NCBI GenBank assembly: GCA_034717495.1
Contig: JAYELL010000055.1
Coordinates: forward strand, 1-37,725
Direction: 5' to 3'
Length of the DNA stretch: 37,725 nt
Origin: Chloroflexota bacterium
GTDB taxonomy: Bacteria; Chloroflexota; Anaerolineae; JAAEKA01
The notes beneath the pieces are model-generated. The model was not told where the DNA came from, did no database searches, and saw only the letters and a list, made by a program, of their open reading frames with translations. The stretch's first letter is position 1. Every line of letters starts with the position of its first letter. Below are positions 7,523 through 15,338 of this stretch, in pieces. The translations under genes and the position numbers were made by a program.

Positions 7523-8158
7523 ATGATAGACATCGAAGAGATTCAGGAGTTTGCTGAAGCACACAGCGGTGGAAAGCGGGATGACGAGCAATTTCGCACC
7601 TGGACTGCTGTGTGGATTGCTGTGTTAGCCGTACTGCTGGCCGTTAGCAGCCTTGGTGGCGACAACGTAGCGGAAGAGGCGATGCACAACAATATTCGGT
7701 CCAGCGATACCTTTGCCTGGTATCAGGCCAAGAATATCCGCCAGACCCAGTATGAGCTGGCGGCGGCCGATCTGGAGTTGTCCTTGCTCGGGCAGGCCGA
7801 TGCTTTGACCCCAGCCCAACGGGAGGCGATCGAGGCCCAACTGGCCGGTTTTCGTGCTACCATCGAGCGCTACGACAGCGAACCCGACCCAGACGATCCG
7901 CAGAATCCGTTGAAGGGGGAGGGCAAACGGGAACTACTGGCCCAGGCGCTGAACTACCAGTCGCAGCGGGACCATGCCTTCGCCCAGGATCCCAATTTTG
8001 ACTATGCCCATGCCTTGTACCAGATTGCCATTGTGCTGGCGTCCATTGCCATCGTTGCGACGTCGCGCGGGCTCCTCTATCTATCCATCGGGCTAGGGGT
8101 TGCGGCCACAATCCTCACGGTAAACGGTTTTCTTCTGCTGGTGCCCTTGCCTCTATAA
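7523..8158 (+). CDS. DUF4337-family membrane protein
   Basis: The 211-aa protein starts 5 bases after the channel stop codon and is therefore almost certainly co-transcribed with it. It has an N-terminal cytoplasmic stretch, a TM segment at about residues 30-50 (WTAVWIAVLAVLLAVSSLGG), and the DUF4337 hallmark SDTFAWYQAKNIRQTQYELA. A roughly 100-residue helical hydrophilic region and two closing TM helices follow. The function of DUF4337 proteins is not known. Its 3' end overlaps by six bases the 3' end of the oppositely oriented enolase-superfamily gene (8153-9565), marking the edge between the left block and the catabolic island. Confidence 0.8.
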   Translation: MIDIEEIQEFAEAHSGGKRDDEQFRTWTAVWIAVLAVLLAVSSLGGDNVAEEAMHNNIRSSDTFAWYQAKNIRQTQYELAAADLELSLLGQADALTPAQREAIEAQLAGFRATIERYDSEPDPDDPQNPLKGEGKRELLAQALNYQSQRDHAFAQDPNFDYAHALYQIAIVLASIAIVATSRGLLYLSIGLGVAATILTVNGFLLLVPLPL

Positions 8159-9565
8159 CCGCCACCCCGCCTCGACCGCCGCCTCTGGCATCGTCCGCTC
8201 AATTTCGGCCAACCGGTAGCCAAATCCAGGCCCCTTGATCGTCGCCAGGTCGACCTGGCCCCGGCGCCGCCTGTACAGGCCCGGATGCACCCGCTGCTCG
8301 GGCCGCGATGCGTCAGGGTAGAATTGCATGGCATTGGTTTCGACGCCCATGATCGTGCCGGCCTGGGCGGCCAGTTGTACATGGGAAATCTGGGCCAGCA
8401 TGGGGTTGGTTAAATCCTGCACCATGAGGGTCATACCATGCGCCCTGGCCCAACAGAGACTCATCAGGGCGCCTGTTTGGGTTTTGCAGGTCTTCAGGGC
8501 AACCCCTGTCCAGCCCAGGCTGTGGCCCAGCCGCACCAGCCTCCAATCGTGCGCGCTCTCGTCCATGAACAGGGGTTTGCGGGCGGAAACGCTGTGAACG
8601 TCGATGCGGTGAGCTTCCAGATCATAGGGGAAGGGCTGCTCGACGTACAGGATCGTGCCGTAGAGGCGCGGCTGTTCGACAAGCAGTCGATCCAGGATGG
8701 CGTTGACGTACTGCGGGTGACCCACTGTGCAGTTGAAGTCAGCGCTCAGCCAGAGCACGCCACTGGCCCCGGCGATCTGGCCCACCCCGACCAGACGATC
8801 GTAGTCCCAGTCCTGGTCGTCGCCCCGTAGTTTCACCTTCAGGCAGCTCAACCCATCCCGGGCGATCCAGTCGCCCAGCAAGACCGGGTAGCCATCGTCG
8901 GGCTCGTCGCCGGTCAGCTCCTCTTCCTCCAGTGGATCGAGTCCGCCCACCAGATGCCAGGCCGGCAGGCTCGTCGGCGGGTTTGGATCAAGAAACCGAG
9001 CGGGATAACAGCCCGAGAAATCAACGTCACTGCCCCTGGCTGGTCTCAGGAAGGCGGACAGATCACGGTTCATATGTTCCGGCCCATAGGTCTGGTACAC
9101 CGGCATGTCAAGCAGGTTGCCAAAGGCATCGTGCAGGGCGATGTCGAAGGCTGAACAACAGACCAGCGCCGCCAGCCAGGGCATCGGTTCCTGTTCCGTT
9201 TGGCCGGCGTTGTGCTCTGCGAGCAGGCGAGGGAGTTGGTGTTCCAGGAAGGCGTAGCCGACTTCGATGGGGTGCCCCGGCTCGGCGGGCGTCACCCAAG
9301 CGCTTGCCAGCAGTGTGCTGAAGTCGAGCAGCTCCTGGTAGCGTTTGGTGTACGAGAGGCTGCTGGGCCAGACCCACTGCACGCTCAGCGGCGTCTCTCC
9401 CCACCCAGTGGCCACCCTGCCCTGGCGATCTTGCACCAACATCTCTACCCGCGCGACCGTAACACTGGTCAGCGTCTCCGGGCCGAATTTAAGTGGCACA
9501 CGGGTTTTGACCGGTAAAAAAAAGAGTCTGGTGGCAACAGGAATAATGTCACTTGATCTGGTCAT
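8153..9565 (-). CDS. Enolase-superfamily enzyme (mandelate racemase/muconate lactonizing type)
   Basis: I choose the ATG at 9565 (MTRSSDII). It lies one base from the upstream stop codon (TGA at 9569-9567), consistent with translational coupling; an extension to 9628 would overlap the previous gene. The product is about 470 aa, longer than the usual 360-430. The barrel motifs are visible in order: KVKLRGD (the KxK general-base strand), SADFN and YVEQPFP (metal ligands D and E), FMDESAHDW (third acidic ligand), ALKTCKTQTG (opposite-face lysine) and VQDLTNP. The superfamily abstracts a proton alpha to a carboxylate, giving racemases, cycloisomerases and sugar-acid dehydratases. In this context a sugar-acid dehydratase or epimerase is plausible, but the specificity cannot be read from the sequence. 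Confidence 0.75.
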   Translation of the reverse strand: MTRSSDIIPVATRLFFLPVKTRVPLKFGPETLTSVTVARVEMLVQDRQGRVATGWGETPLSVQWVWPSSLSYTKRYQELLDFSTLLASAWVTPAEPGHPIEVGYAFLEHQLPRLLAEHNAGQTEQEPMPWLAALVCCSAFDIALHDAFGNLLDMPVYQTYGPEHMNRDLSAFLRPARGSDVDFSGCYPARFLDPNPPTSLPAWHLVGGLDPLEEEELTGDEPDDGYPVLLGDWIARDGLSCLKVKLRGDDQDWDYDRLVGVGQIAGASGVLWLSADFNCTVGHPQYVNAILDRLLVEQPRLYGTILYVEQPFPYDLEAHRIDVHSVSARKPLFMDESAHDWRLVRLGHSLGWTGVALKTCKTQTGALMSLCWARAHGMTLMVQDLTNPMLAQISHVQLAAQAGTIMGVETNAMQFYPDASRPEQRVHPGLYRRRRGQVDLATIKGPGFGYRLAEIERTMPEAAVEAGWRL

Positions 9566-9566
9566 G

Positions 9567-10640
9567 TCATGCCACCCGTTGCGCCATTTCCTGGGCTTGA
9601 ATGGCCAGTTCAATGGTCTTGAAGGCATGGGCCTGCGTCTGGGCGTTCTCGGTCCGGTTCAGGCAGTCCAGGATCAACTGCCCGAAGAAGGGGAATCCCA
9701 CCTGTCCGTGCAGCGCCAGGTGTTGTTCGCCTTCCTGGTTGACCAGGTAGAGGTGGTCGCTGGAGGAATCGCGGGCCACGTCGATGTATTTGCGAAGTTC
9801 GATGGTGCCATCGGTGCCGACGATAAAGGTCCGACCATCGCCCCAGACCGGCAGTCCATCGGGGGTGAACCAATCGACCCGGAAGTACATCGTCGCGCCA
9901 TTGTCGGCCAGCAGCGTAGCGTCGCCAAAATCCTCGAAGCCAGGATACTGCGGGTGATGGTAGTTGGCGATCTTGCTATGCAACACGGTGGCATCCCTGG
10001 CGCCCGCATAGAAGAGGAACTGTTCAATCTGGTGGCTGCCGAGGTCGCACAGGATGCCGCCATATCGCTCAGGATCGAAAAACCAGTCTGGTCGGGAGGC
10101 CAGGTTGGCCCGGTGAGGCGCCAGGTTCACTACCTGGATCACGCGGCCGATCGCACCCTCCAGGATCAGGTCACCGGCAAACAGGGCAGACTCTACGTGT
10201 AGACGCTCCGAGTAGTAGACTGCGTATTTGCGGCCAGTCTCAGCGGTGGCCGCGCGTGCAGCAGCCAACTGTTCGCCTGTCGTCAATGGAGGCTTGTCGA
10301 CGAAGAAGTCCTTGCCCGCATCCATGACGCGCAGGCCGACTCCACAGCGGTCGGCCGGGACCGAGGCGCAGGCCACCAGTCGAATGTCCGGGTCGGCCAG
10401 TACACTCTCTTCAGACGGGGCGATCTGTACCTGGGGAAAGCTCGCCTGGAATCGGGCCACCCTGGCTGGATCGGGATCGCTGACCCAGGCCAGTTCGGCG
10501 CCGGCCTCGATCAGTCCGTTGCACATGCCGTAGATGTGGCCGTGATCGAGGCCGATGGCCGCGAAACGGAATTCGCCAGCTTCGACCACCGGGTTGGGTT
10601 TGCCTGTAGGAGCGTAGAACATGCCATCCTTGCGTTGCAT
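9567..10640 (-). CDS. Gfo/Idh/MocA-family oxidoreductase with unusual Rossmann motif
   Basis: The start is set at the ATG at 10640, with AGAGG just upstream; a TTG four codons earlier is less likely. The product is about 357 aa. The N-terminal Rossmann fold reads FAAIGLDHGHIYGM instead of the usual GxGxxG, and the EKP motif is replaced by VDKPPLT, which keeps the functional lysine. The C-terminal domain has the family's substrate-binding features, GGILCDLGSHQIEQFLFYAG. Family members are NAD(P)-dependent sugar or inositol dehydrogenases and related enzymes. The gene is flanked at 8 bases and 1 base by its neighbours, so it belongs to the same operon. Cofactor use may be altered because of the degenerate glycine motif. 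Confidence 0.75.
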   Translation of the reverse strand: MQRKDGMFYAPTGKPNPVVEAGEFRFAAIGLDHGHIYGMCNGLIEAGAELAWVSDPDPARVARFQASFPQVQIAPSEESVLADPDIRLVACASVPADRCGVGLRVMDAGKDFFVDKPPLTTGEQLAAARAATAETGRKYAVYYSERLHVESALFAGDLILEGAIGRVIQVVNLAPHRANLASRPDWFFDPERYGGILCDLGSHQIEQFLFYAGARDATVLHSKIANYHHPQYPGFEDFGDATLLADNGATMYFRVDWFTPDGLPVWGDGRTFIVGTDGTIELRKYIDVARDSSSDHLYLVNQEGEQHLALHGQVGFPFFGQLILDCLNRTENAQTQAHAFKTIELAIQAQEMAQRVA

Positions 10641-10648
10641 TGATCCTC

Positions 10649-11806
10649 TCAACTTTCGTAGCTGGAACCCAGGGTAATGGCATCGTCGGCGAAGCCGGCG
10701 ACGCTGCGGGTTTTTTCGTGGTAATGGGGGGCGTTCTTCAGGGCGCTTTCCCGTGTGTAGTAGGGCGAGTCGGCAGGCAAAGGCAGCGCGACCTGTTCGC
10801 CGGTGAAACCAGATTGATAGATGGCCGTGACCAATTCGATGGTGTTGCGGCCCTGCCAGCCATCGACCAGCAGCTCATCCTGCCCTGCCAGCACGGAGAG
10901 CACGTTATCGATCTGGGCGAGATGCCCTTCATAGGCCAGGTCAGGCAGGCTGTTATAGAAGTCATCGATTTCGCCGGCGGTCTCCGGGTCGGGAACGGGA
11001 AAGCCGTTATCCCGCTGGGTGGAGGCAACTACCTTCCAGGGCACAGCCACGCTGGCCCGTTCACCTTGAAAGGCCAGGCGTTGCTCTTCCCCGTGGTGTA
11101 CCAGGGACGCGGTTATCTGGCCCAGCCGGCCATCGGGGTAGCGCGCTACTGTCAGGGAGAAGTCCTCCACCTCCGAGTTTTCGTGGTTCAGGTTGGACAC
11201 CACCGCTTGCAGATCGGTTGGCATACCCATCATCCACTGGAAGAGGTCGATGTGATGGACGGCGTGGTTCATGGTGCAACCGCCTCCCTCTTTATCCCAG
11301 GTGCCGCGCCACCACAGGTTGTAGTAATTGCTGCCGCGCCACCAGTAGGAGTCGACCTGGGCGTGGACGACCCTGCCGATGATTCCGCTGTCGAGTACCT
11401 TCTTAAGTTTCATCAGCGGCGTCTTATAGCGGTTCTGGGCCACCACCGAGAGCATTCGCCCGCTGCGCCCGGCCGCCTGGAGGATGGCATCGCATTCCTC
11501 CAGGGTCGGAGCCATCGGCTTTTCCAGCAGCACGTTTACGCCCGCGTCGAGAAGATCGATCGACGCTGATGCATGGAGGTAGGGGGGCAGGCAGACGGAC
11601 GCCAGATCAGGCGTCTGGGCGTTAAGCATCTCCTGCCAGGAGGTGTAAATGGGCATATCCAGGCCATAACGGGCGGCCTTCTCTTCTGCCCGTGCCAGAT
11701 GATGGTTGACCAGGGCCGTGATTCGGCAGCGTTGGCCGAAGTGCTGAAAGGCCTGGATATGGGTGTCCGAGATGGCACCGGTGCCGATAATTGCTACGCT
11801 TATCAT
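10649..11806 (-). CDS. Gfo/Idh/MocA-family oxidoreductase
   Basis: The 385-aa protein opens with a standard NAD(P)-binding motif (VAIIGTGAISDTHIQAF) and has the conserved lysine motif VLLEKPMAPTLEE near residue 95. It also has the catalytic-domain histidine stretch NHAVHHIDLFQWMMG. The family oxidises or epimerises hydroxyl groups on sugars, inositols and their derivatives. It precedes a second, more divergent member of the same family, suggesting successive or reverse oxidation steps on one substrate. The ATG at 11806 has no strong ribosome site but begins exactly at the Rossmann strand. Confidence 0.85.
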   Translation of the reverse strand: MISVAIIGTGAISDTHIQAFQHFGQRCRITALVNHHLARAEEKAARYGLDMPIYTSWQEMLNAQTPDLASVCLPPYLHASASIDLLDAGVNVLLEKPMAPTLEECDAILQAAGRSGRMLSVVAQNRYKTPLMKLKKVLDSGIIGRVVHAQVDSYWWRGSNYYNLWWRGTWDKEGGGCTMNHAVHHIDLFQWMMGMPTDLQAVVSNLNHENSEVEDFSLTVARYPDGRLGQITASLVHHGEEQRLAFQGERASVAVPWKVVASTQRDNGFPVPDPETAGEIDDFYNSLPDLAYEGHLAQIDNVLSVLAGQDELLVDGWQGRNTIELVTAIYQSGFTGEQVALPLPADSPYYTRESALKNAPHYHEKTRSVAGFADDAITLGSSYES

Positions 11807-11903
11807 GGGTTTATGCTATCGGTTGCCATGTTGTTTATACCTCGGGGCTGGATTGTTGATGCCATTGCAGATCAAAAGATCAAGGCAATGCCATCTGGTG
11901 GGA

Positions 11904-12689
11904 TCATATCCGAACAGTAGCCTGGAGCCCGCCCTGGACAGGCTCATCAGATACGACGTAGATATAGCCGCCGCCACAGCCTGAGTACATAGCGCCAGGA
12001 TAGCGAGCCTGGTAGTAGTGCAGAATGCCCATGAGATCGATGGTGATGGTCGGGTGGCGCACGGTGTGCGGGAGAATGGTTTCCCAGCAGACCATGCAAT
12101 CGTTCATGGATGCACCCAAGGTGTGGGCGTCTTTGGCGACGATGGCATCGAAACAGTCTTTACCCGTCTGCCCCAGACGTTGGATCCAGACAGGGTCCAG
12201 GTTCTTGACGCCAAGTGGGTTGTAGCCAGCTGGACGTTGCGTTATGGGCACCATGTAGATAATCTGTTCCAGCCAGCGCGCCACGTCGGGCCTGGTGTTT
12301 GTTTCGACATGGACCGGAAAATAACCGCCATCGCAGCTGTAATCGAAATCAAGGCGATTGACGCCGGGATAAATCAAGCCGGCCATATCCTGCGAGCCGG
12401 AAGGCTCTGGCCGGTCCGCATTCTCCGCCTCGTACAAGACCTGTACCAGCGCAGCCGGGTTGGCATCCGGTAGACCACCAGGCCATAGTTTTTGGGCGAC
12501 TTTTCGGGTGCTGGTACCCATGCCACAACGATCCATAAATCGGCAGGTGGGTTCGATCGACACGACGACCATCGAGCCGGGCGGTGAGGGGTTGTGCTCC
12601 GATACAAAGGGTTGGTCGATCCAGCCGCCGGCAAATGCCATGCGATAAGGCATCTTGCCGATGACGTCGATGATCTTAGGAACTGCCAT
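11904..12689 (-). CDS. GHMP-family sugar kinase (heptose/fucose-kinase-like)
   Basis: The 261-aa protein shows the GHMP kinase layout. An N-terminal substrate motif PYRMAFAGGWIDQPF corresponds to the RISFAGGxTD of D-glycero-D-manno-heptose 7-phosphate kinases. A phosphate-loop-like segment RCGMGTST follows, then QDMAGLIYPGVNRLDFDY (compare QDQYAAAFGGxN) and the C-terminal motif MYSGCGGGYIYVV. It is shorter than typical members (about 320-350 aa). The P-loop serines are only partly standard, so catalytic competence should not be assumed. GGGGA upstream of the ATG supports the start. Its position between an epimerase and two sugar-type dehydrogenases fits activation or catabolism of a sugar. 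Confidence 0.75.
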   Translation of the reverse strand: MAVPKIIDVIGKMPYRMAFAGGWIDQPFVSEHNPSPPGSMVVVSIEPTCRFMDRCGMGTSTRKVAQKLWPGGLPDANPAALVQVLYEAENADRPEPSGSQDMAGLIYPGVNRLDFDYSCDGGYFPVHVETNTRPDVARWLEQIIYMVPITQRPAGYNPLGVKNLDPVWIQRLGQTGKDCFDAIVAKDAHTLGASMNDCMVCWETILPHTVRHPTITIDLMGILHYYQARYPGAMYSGCGGGYIYVVSDEPVQGGLQATVRI

Positions 12690-12727
12690 TGTCGTCTTGG
12701 TCCCCTTCTTTCCCTCGTTTTCCTCAG

Positions 12728-13780
12728 TTATTTCTCATCGGCAGCAGGCGTCGGTAAACCAGCGGCACGATCAGCATATTGCTTATTGATCCAGGTATAG
12801 GTGCGAGCCATGCCCTTTTCCAGCGGTAGATTTGGCTGCCAACCCAGCACTTCCAGGATGAAGGTATTGTCGCTGTTACGTCCGGCCACGCCGCGAGGTG
12901 CATCCAGTTTGTATTCACGCTCCAGCTCGACGCCGGCAATTTCTTCGATCATGCTGACCAGATCGTTGATGGAGATCAGTTCGCTGGAACCGAGGTTGAT
13001 CGGGGTGGCGATCAGGTCATCGCAGTGGGTGATCATGTCCACCCCCTTCACACAGTCGTCGATGTACATGAAGCTACGGGTCTGGCTACCGTCGCCCCAG
13101 ATGTCGATTTCCATCACGCCGCTGTCCTGCGCTTCGATGACCTTGCGGGTCAGGGCCGCGGGGGCTTTCTCGCGGCCGCCATCCCAGGTACCGTTGGGTC
13201 CGTAGACATTGTGGAAGCGGGCGATGAAGGTCTTCATCTTGCGTTCGGCCCAGTATTCCTGGCAGAAAATCTCAGAGATCAACTTTTCCCAGCCATAACC
13301 ACGCTCGGCGTTGGCGGGATAAGCGTCCGATTCTTTGAGTGCCCGCACGTTGGGGTCTTGCTGGAGATCGATGTTGTAGGCACAGGCGGAGGAGGAGAAG
13401 AAGTAGCGATCCACCCCGGCATTGTACGAGGCTTCCAGCAGGTGGGTGTTGATGAGGATGCTGCGCAGGCACGCCACCCGGAAGTTCTCGATGAAGCCCA
13501 TGCCACCCATATCGGCGGCCAGATTGTAGACCTCGACAGCGCCTTCGACTGCACGAACGCAATTGTCACGATATTCCAGGTCGAGACAATTGCTCTCGAC
13601 GCCGGGCACTCGCTGGTACCACTGGCAGAGGGGCTTTTTGTCGATGGCGCGGATGTTGGTGAAACCCTGATCGGCGAAATAGCGGGTCAGCGCCCCGGCG
13701 ATGAAACCACCGGCGCCAGCGATAACGATCAAGTCGTCTTTGTTGCGCATTGTTGCCGCTGTAGGATTGTTTTGGCTCAC
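12728..13780 (-). CDS. GDP-mannose 3,5-epimerase-like extended SDR
   Basis: I place the start at a GTG (13780) because GGAG lies 8 bases before it; a TTG at 13804 and an ATG at 13750 are alternatives. The protein is about 350 aa. It has the Rossmann motif AGAGGFIAGAL, then NLAADMGGMGFIEN, SSSACAYN, YGWEKL, FHNVYGPNGTWDGGREKAPA, DGSQTRSF and GVAGRNSDN. All of these are characteristic of GDP-mannose 3,5-epimerase as known from plants. The catalytic set C133, Y162, K166 and K205 has the same spacing (29, 4, 39) as C145/Y174/K178/K217 of the Arabidopsis enzyme. The product would be GDP-L-galactose or GDP-L-gulose from GDP-mannose, or an analogous reaction on another NDP-sugar. Confidence 0.85.
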   Translation of the reverse strand: MSQNNPTAATMRNKDDLIVIAGAGGFIAGALTRYFADQGFTNIRAIDKKPLCQWYQRVPGVESNCLDLEYRDNCVRAVEGAVEVYNLAADMGGMGFIENFRVACLRSILINTHLLEASYNAGVDRYFFSSSACAYNIDLQQDPNVRALKESDAYPANAERGYGWEKLISEIFCQEYWAERKMKTFIARFHNVYGPNGTWDGGREKAPAALTRKVIEAQDSGVMEIDIWGDGSQTRSFMYIDDCVKGVDMITHCDDLIATPINLGSSELISINDLVSMIEEIAGVELEREYKLDAPRGVAGRNSDNTFILEVLGWQPNLPLEKGMARTYTWINKQYADRAAGLPTPAADEK

Positions 13781-13843
13781 GGTTGGATTCTCCAAATGGC
13801 TCAAGCCTGACTATTGATCGGGATAGACGAGCTAACAGCTGGC

Positions 13844-14185
13844 TCAGTCGAACCACTCATCCTGCGGGTCGAAGGCCGGGATGGCTGTGAGCGCGACCCG
13901 CAGATTACCGACGGCCCGATGGCGGCAACCTGGCTTGATCAGGACCGCAGAATAAGGCTTGACCGGCAAGAGCTCGCCGTCCAGTTCCATGAAACCTTCA
14001 CCCTCCAGGATGAAGTAAATCTCGGTGATCTTTTTATGGTAATGGACCTGGGCATCCTCCTGAACATCCAGCAGGTGAAAGGTCGCCGTCTGGTCCGGAT
14101 CGGCGGTAAAGGCCCGCCGGGTAAGTCCGCAGGGGCAGTGAATGGGAGACATCTGGTCCATCTGTTCAATCTGGAATTGATTCAT
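13844..14185 (-). CDS. Cupin-domain protein
   Basis: This 113-aa single-domain cupin has HYHKKITEIYFILEGEGFMEL, split as cupin motif 1 (HYHKKITEIYFILEGEG: two His and a Glu), and PGCRHRAVG as motif 2 (His). Together these give a probable metal site. Small stand-alone cupins in sugar operons are often isomerases, mutarotase-like proteins or sensors, and no specific reaction can be assigned. A short N-terminal segment carries a CPCG pair. It lies 63 bases upstream of the epimerase gene and is probably in the same transcript. The ribosome site is weak. Confidence 0.7.
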   Translation of the reverse strand: MNQFQIEQMDQMSPIHCPCGLTRRAFTADPDQTATFHLLDVQEDAQVHYHKKITEIYFILEGEGFMELDGELLPVKPYSAVLIKPGCRHRAVGNLRVALTAIPAFDPQDEWFD

Positions 14186-14486
14186 GGCAGTGTTGTTTCC
14201 TAACCTGGATGACTGGAGTTACGCACTTGGCAAAATTCGGGTCAAATGACATCCTGAGCTTGTCGAAGGGCGGCATTTGACCCGTTCGCACACTTCGATT
14301 GCTCTCTCCGGCCCCCCTAACCCCCCAAAGGGGGGAACTCCGGGCACATCACCCCCCTCCGGGGGGCCGGAGGGGCTGTCCGGATGCCAACACGAGAGCA
14401 ATGCCACTTTGAAACCAATGGTTTGTGAGATGCTAGCGCGGCATGGATGACTGCTTACAAACTTCTGGTTTCTATCAGGAATCACT
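14186..14486. repeat. Gene-free spacer with dispersed-repeat and C/G-tract hairpins
   Basis: This 300-bp gap between the ABC ATPase and cupin genes has no credible gene. It contains a TCCTGAGCTTGTCGAAGG word (about 14252-14270), which I recognise as common in intergenic DNA of many bacteria. GGTCAAATG and CATTTGACC flank it as inverted arms. Next comes a run of C/G tracts (CCCCCCAAAGGGGGG near 14321-14335, then CCCCCCTCCGGGGGG near 14352-14366), each self-complementary. The open reading frame crossing this region (14219-14614) is a shadow of the ATPase frame. Confidence 0.6.
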
Positions 14487-15263
14487 TTAGTCCAGGTCCA
14501 ATACACCGCTGGCCTGGAAGATCTGGCGGATATGGCTGGCATAGTCGTTGAATTTGTCGGGCAGGTCATCCAGCCGTCGTGGCCGGGGCAGGTCGATGTC
14601 GATGATCTCGGCAATCTGGCCCGGACGCGGCGTCATGACGATCACGTGATCGGCTAACAGAACTGCTTCCGGGATACTGTGGGTGATCATCAAGACCGTA
14701 TTACGCTTTTCCATCCACAGATGCTGGATGTCCATGGAAATCTGTTCTCGGGTCAGGGCATCCAGCGAGCCAAATGGCTCATCCATCAGTAACAACGGTG
14801 GATCGTGGACCAGGGCGCGACAAATAGAGACGCGCTGTTTCATGCCGCCTGAGAGTTCGTAGGGCTGCTTGGTTTCAAATCCTTCGAGCCCGACATCCAG
14901 CAGCAAATCCCGTGCCCGGGGTTCGTAGGTGGCCTTGTCCAACTTACGGATGTCGATCTGAAGCATGACGTTGGAGAGCACGTCGCGCCAATCGAGCAGC
15001 ACAGAATCCTGGAAGATGATGCCCAGGTTGGTTTGGGGCTCTTCCACGCGTACGCCATCGATAGTGATTTCGCCGCTGGTGTAGGGGACCAGGCCCGCCA
15101 GCATTTTTAGAATGGTCGTTTTGCCGCAGCCGCTGGGGCCAACGATGGCGACGAATTCCGACTCGTTGATGTCAAAGCTGACATCGTCCACGGCCAGGAT
15201 GGTATCATCCTTTGTTAGATATGTTTTTTCGACATTCTGTAATCGAATGAATGCTTCGGTCAT
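14487..15263 (-). CDS. ABC transporter ATP-binding protein, nitrate/sulfonate/taurine type
   Basis: The protein is about 258 aa from the ATG at 15263. All ABC ATPase signatures are intact: Walker A GPSGCGKTT, Q-loop IIFQDS, signature LSGGMKQR, Walker B LLLMDEPFGSLD and the H-loop MITHS. GIIFQDSVLLDWRDVLSNV is typical of the SsuB/TauB/NrtD class, which powers uptake of nitrate, alkanesulfonates, taurine or thiamine precursors. No permease gene is present. The only trace of the binding protein is the C-terminal tail fused to the methyltransferase just upstream, so the ATPase appears to have lost its partners or works with a permease elsewhere. Confidence 0.9.
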   Translation of the reverse strand: MTEAFIRLQNVEKTYLTKDDTILAVDDVSFDINESEFVAIVGPSGCGKTTILKMLAGLVPYTSGEITIDGVRVEEPQTNLGIIFQDSVLLDWRDVLSNVMLQIDIRKLDKATYEPRARDLLLDVGLEGFETKQPYELSGGMKQRVSICRALVHDPPLLLMDEPFGSLDALTREQISMDIQHLWMEKRNTVLMITHSIPEAVLLADHVIVMTPRPGQIAEIIDIDLPRPRRLDDLPDKFNDYASHIRQIFQASGVLDLD

Positions 15264-15285
15264 GACCAACTGCCAATCGAGATTT

Positions 15286-15321
15286 CCGCACGGGGCATCC
15301 TGTGCGGGATGCCCCGTGCGG
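15286..15321 (-). terminator. Perfect 15-bp hairpin between chimera and ATPase genes
   Basis: CCGCACGGGGCATCC (15286-15300) is perfectly complementary to GGATGCCCCGTGCGG (15307-15321) with a 6-nt loop. It sits just after the stop codon of the chimeric gene and 22 bases before the ATPase start. No U-run follows on the minus strand. It is likely a terminator-like or processing hairpin that reduces read-through into the ATPase gene. Confidence 0.6.
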
Positions 15322-15338
15322 TTGCGATCCCTGCGCTG

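Noticed and set aside
10640-11569. A 309-codon open frame on the plus strand
   Set aside because: It lies opposite the well-supported Gfo/Idh/MocA gene and shows no recognisable domain; it is a GC-driven shadow frame.
9567-11806. The two Gfo/Idh/MocA genes as a recent tandem duplication
   Set aside because: Their Rossmann and lysine motifs differ strongly, so they are old, divergent family members.
14219-14614. A 131-codon frame in the gap before the ABC ATPase
   Set aside because: Its first part is an alternative frame of the ATPase gene and the rest is C/G-tract repeat sequence.
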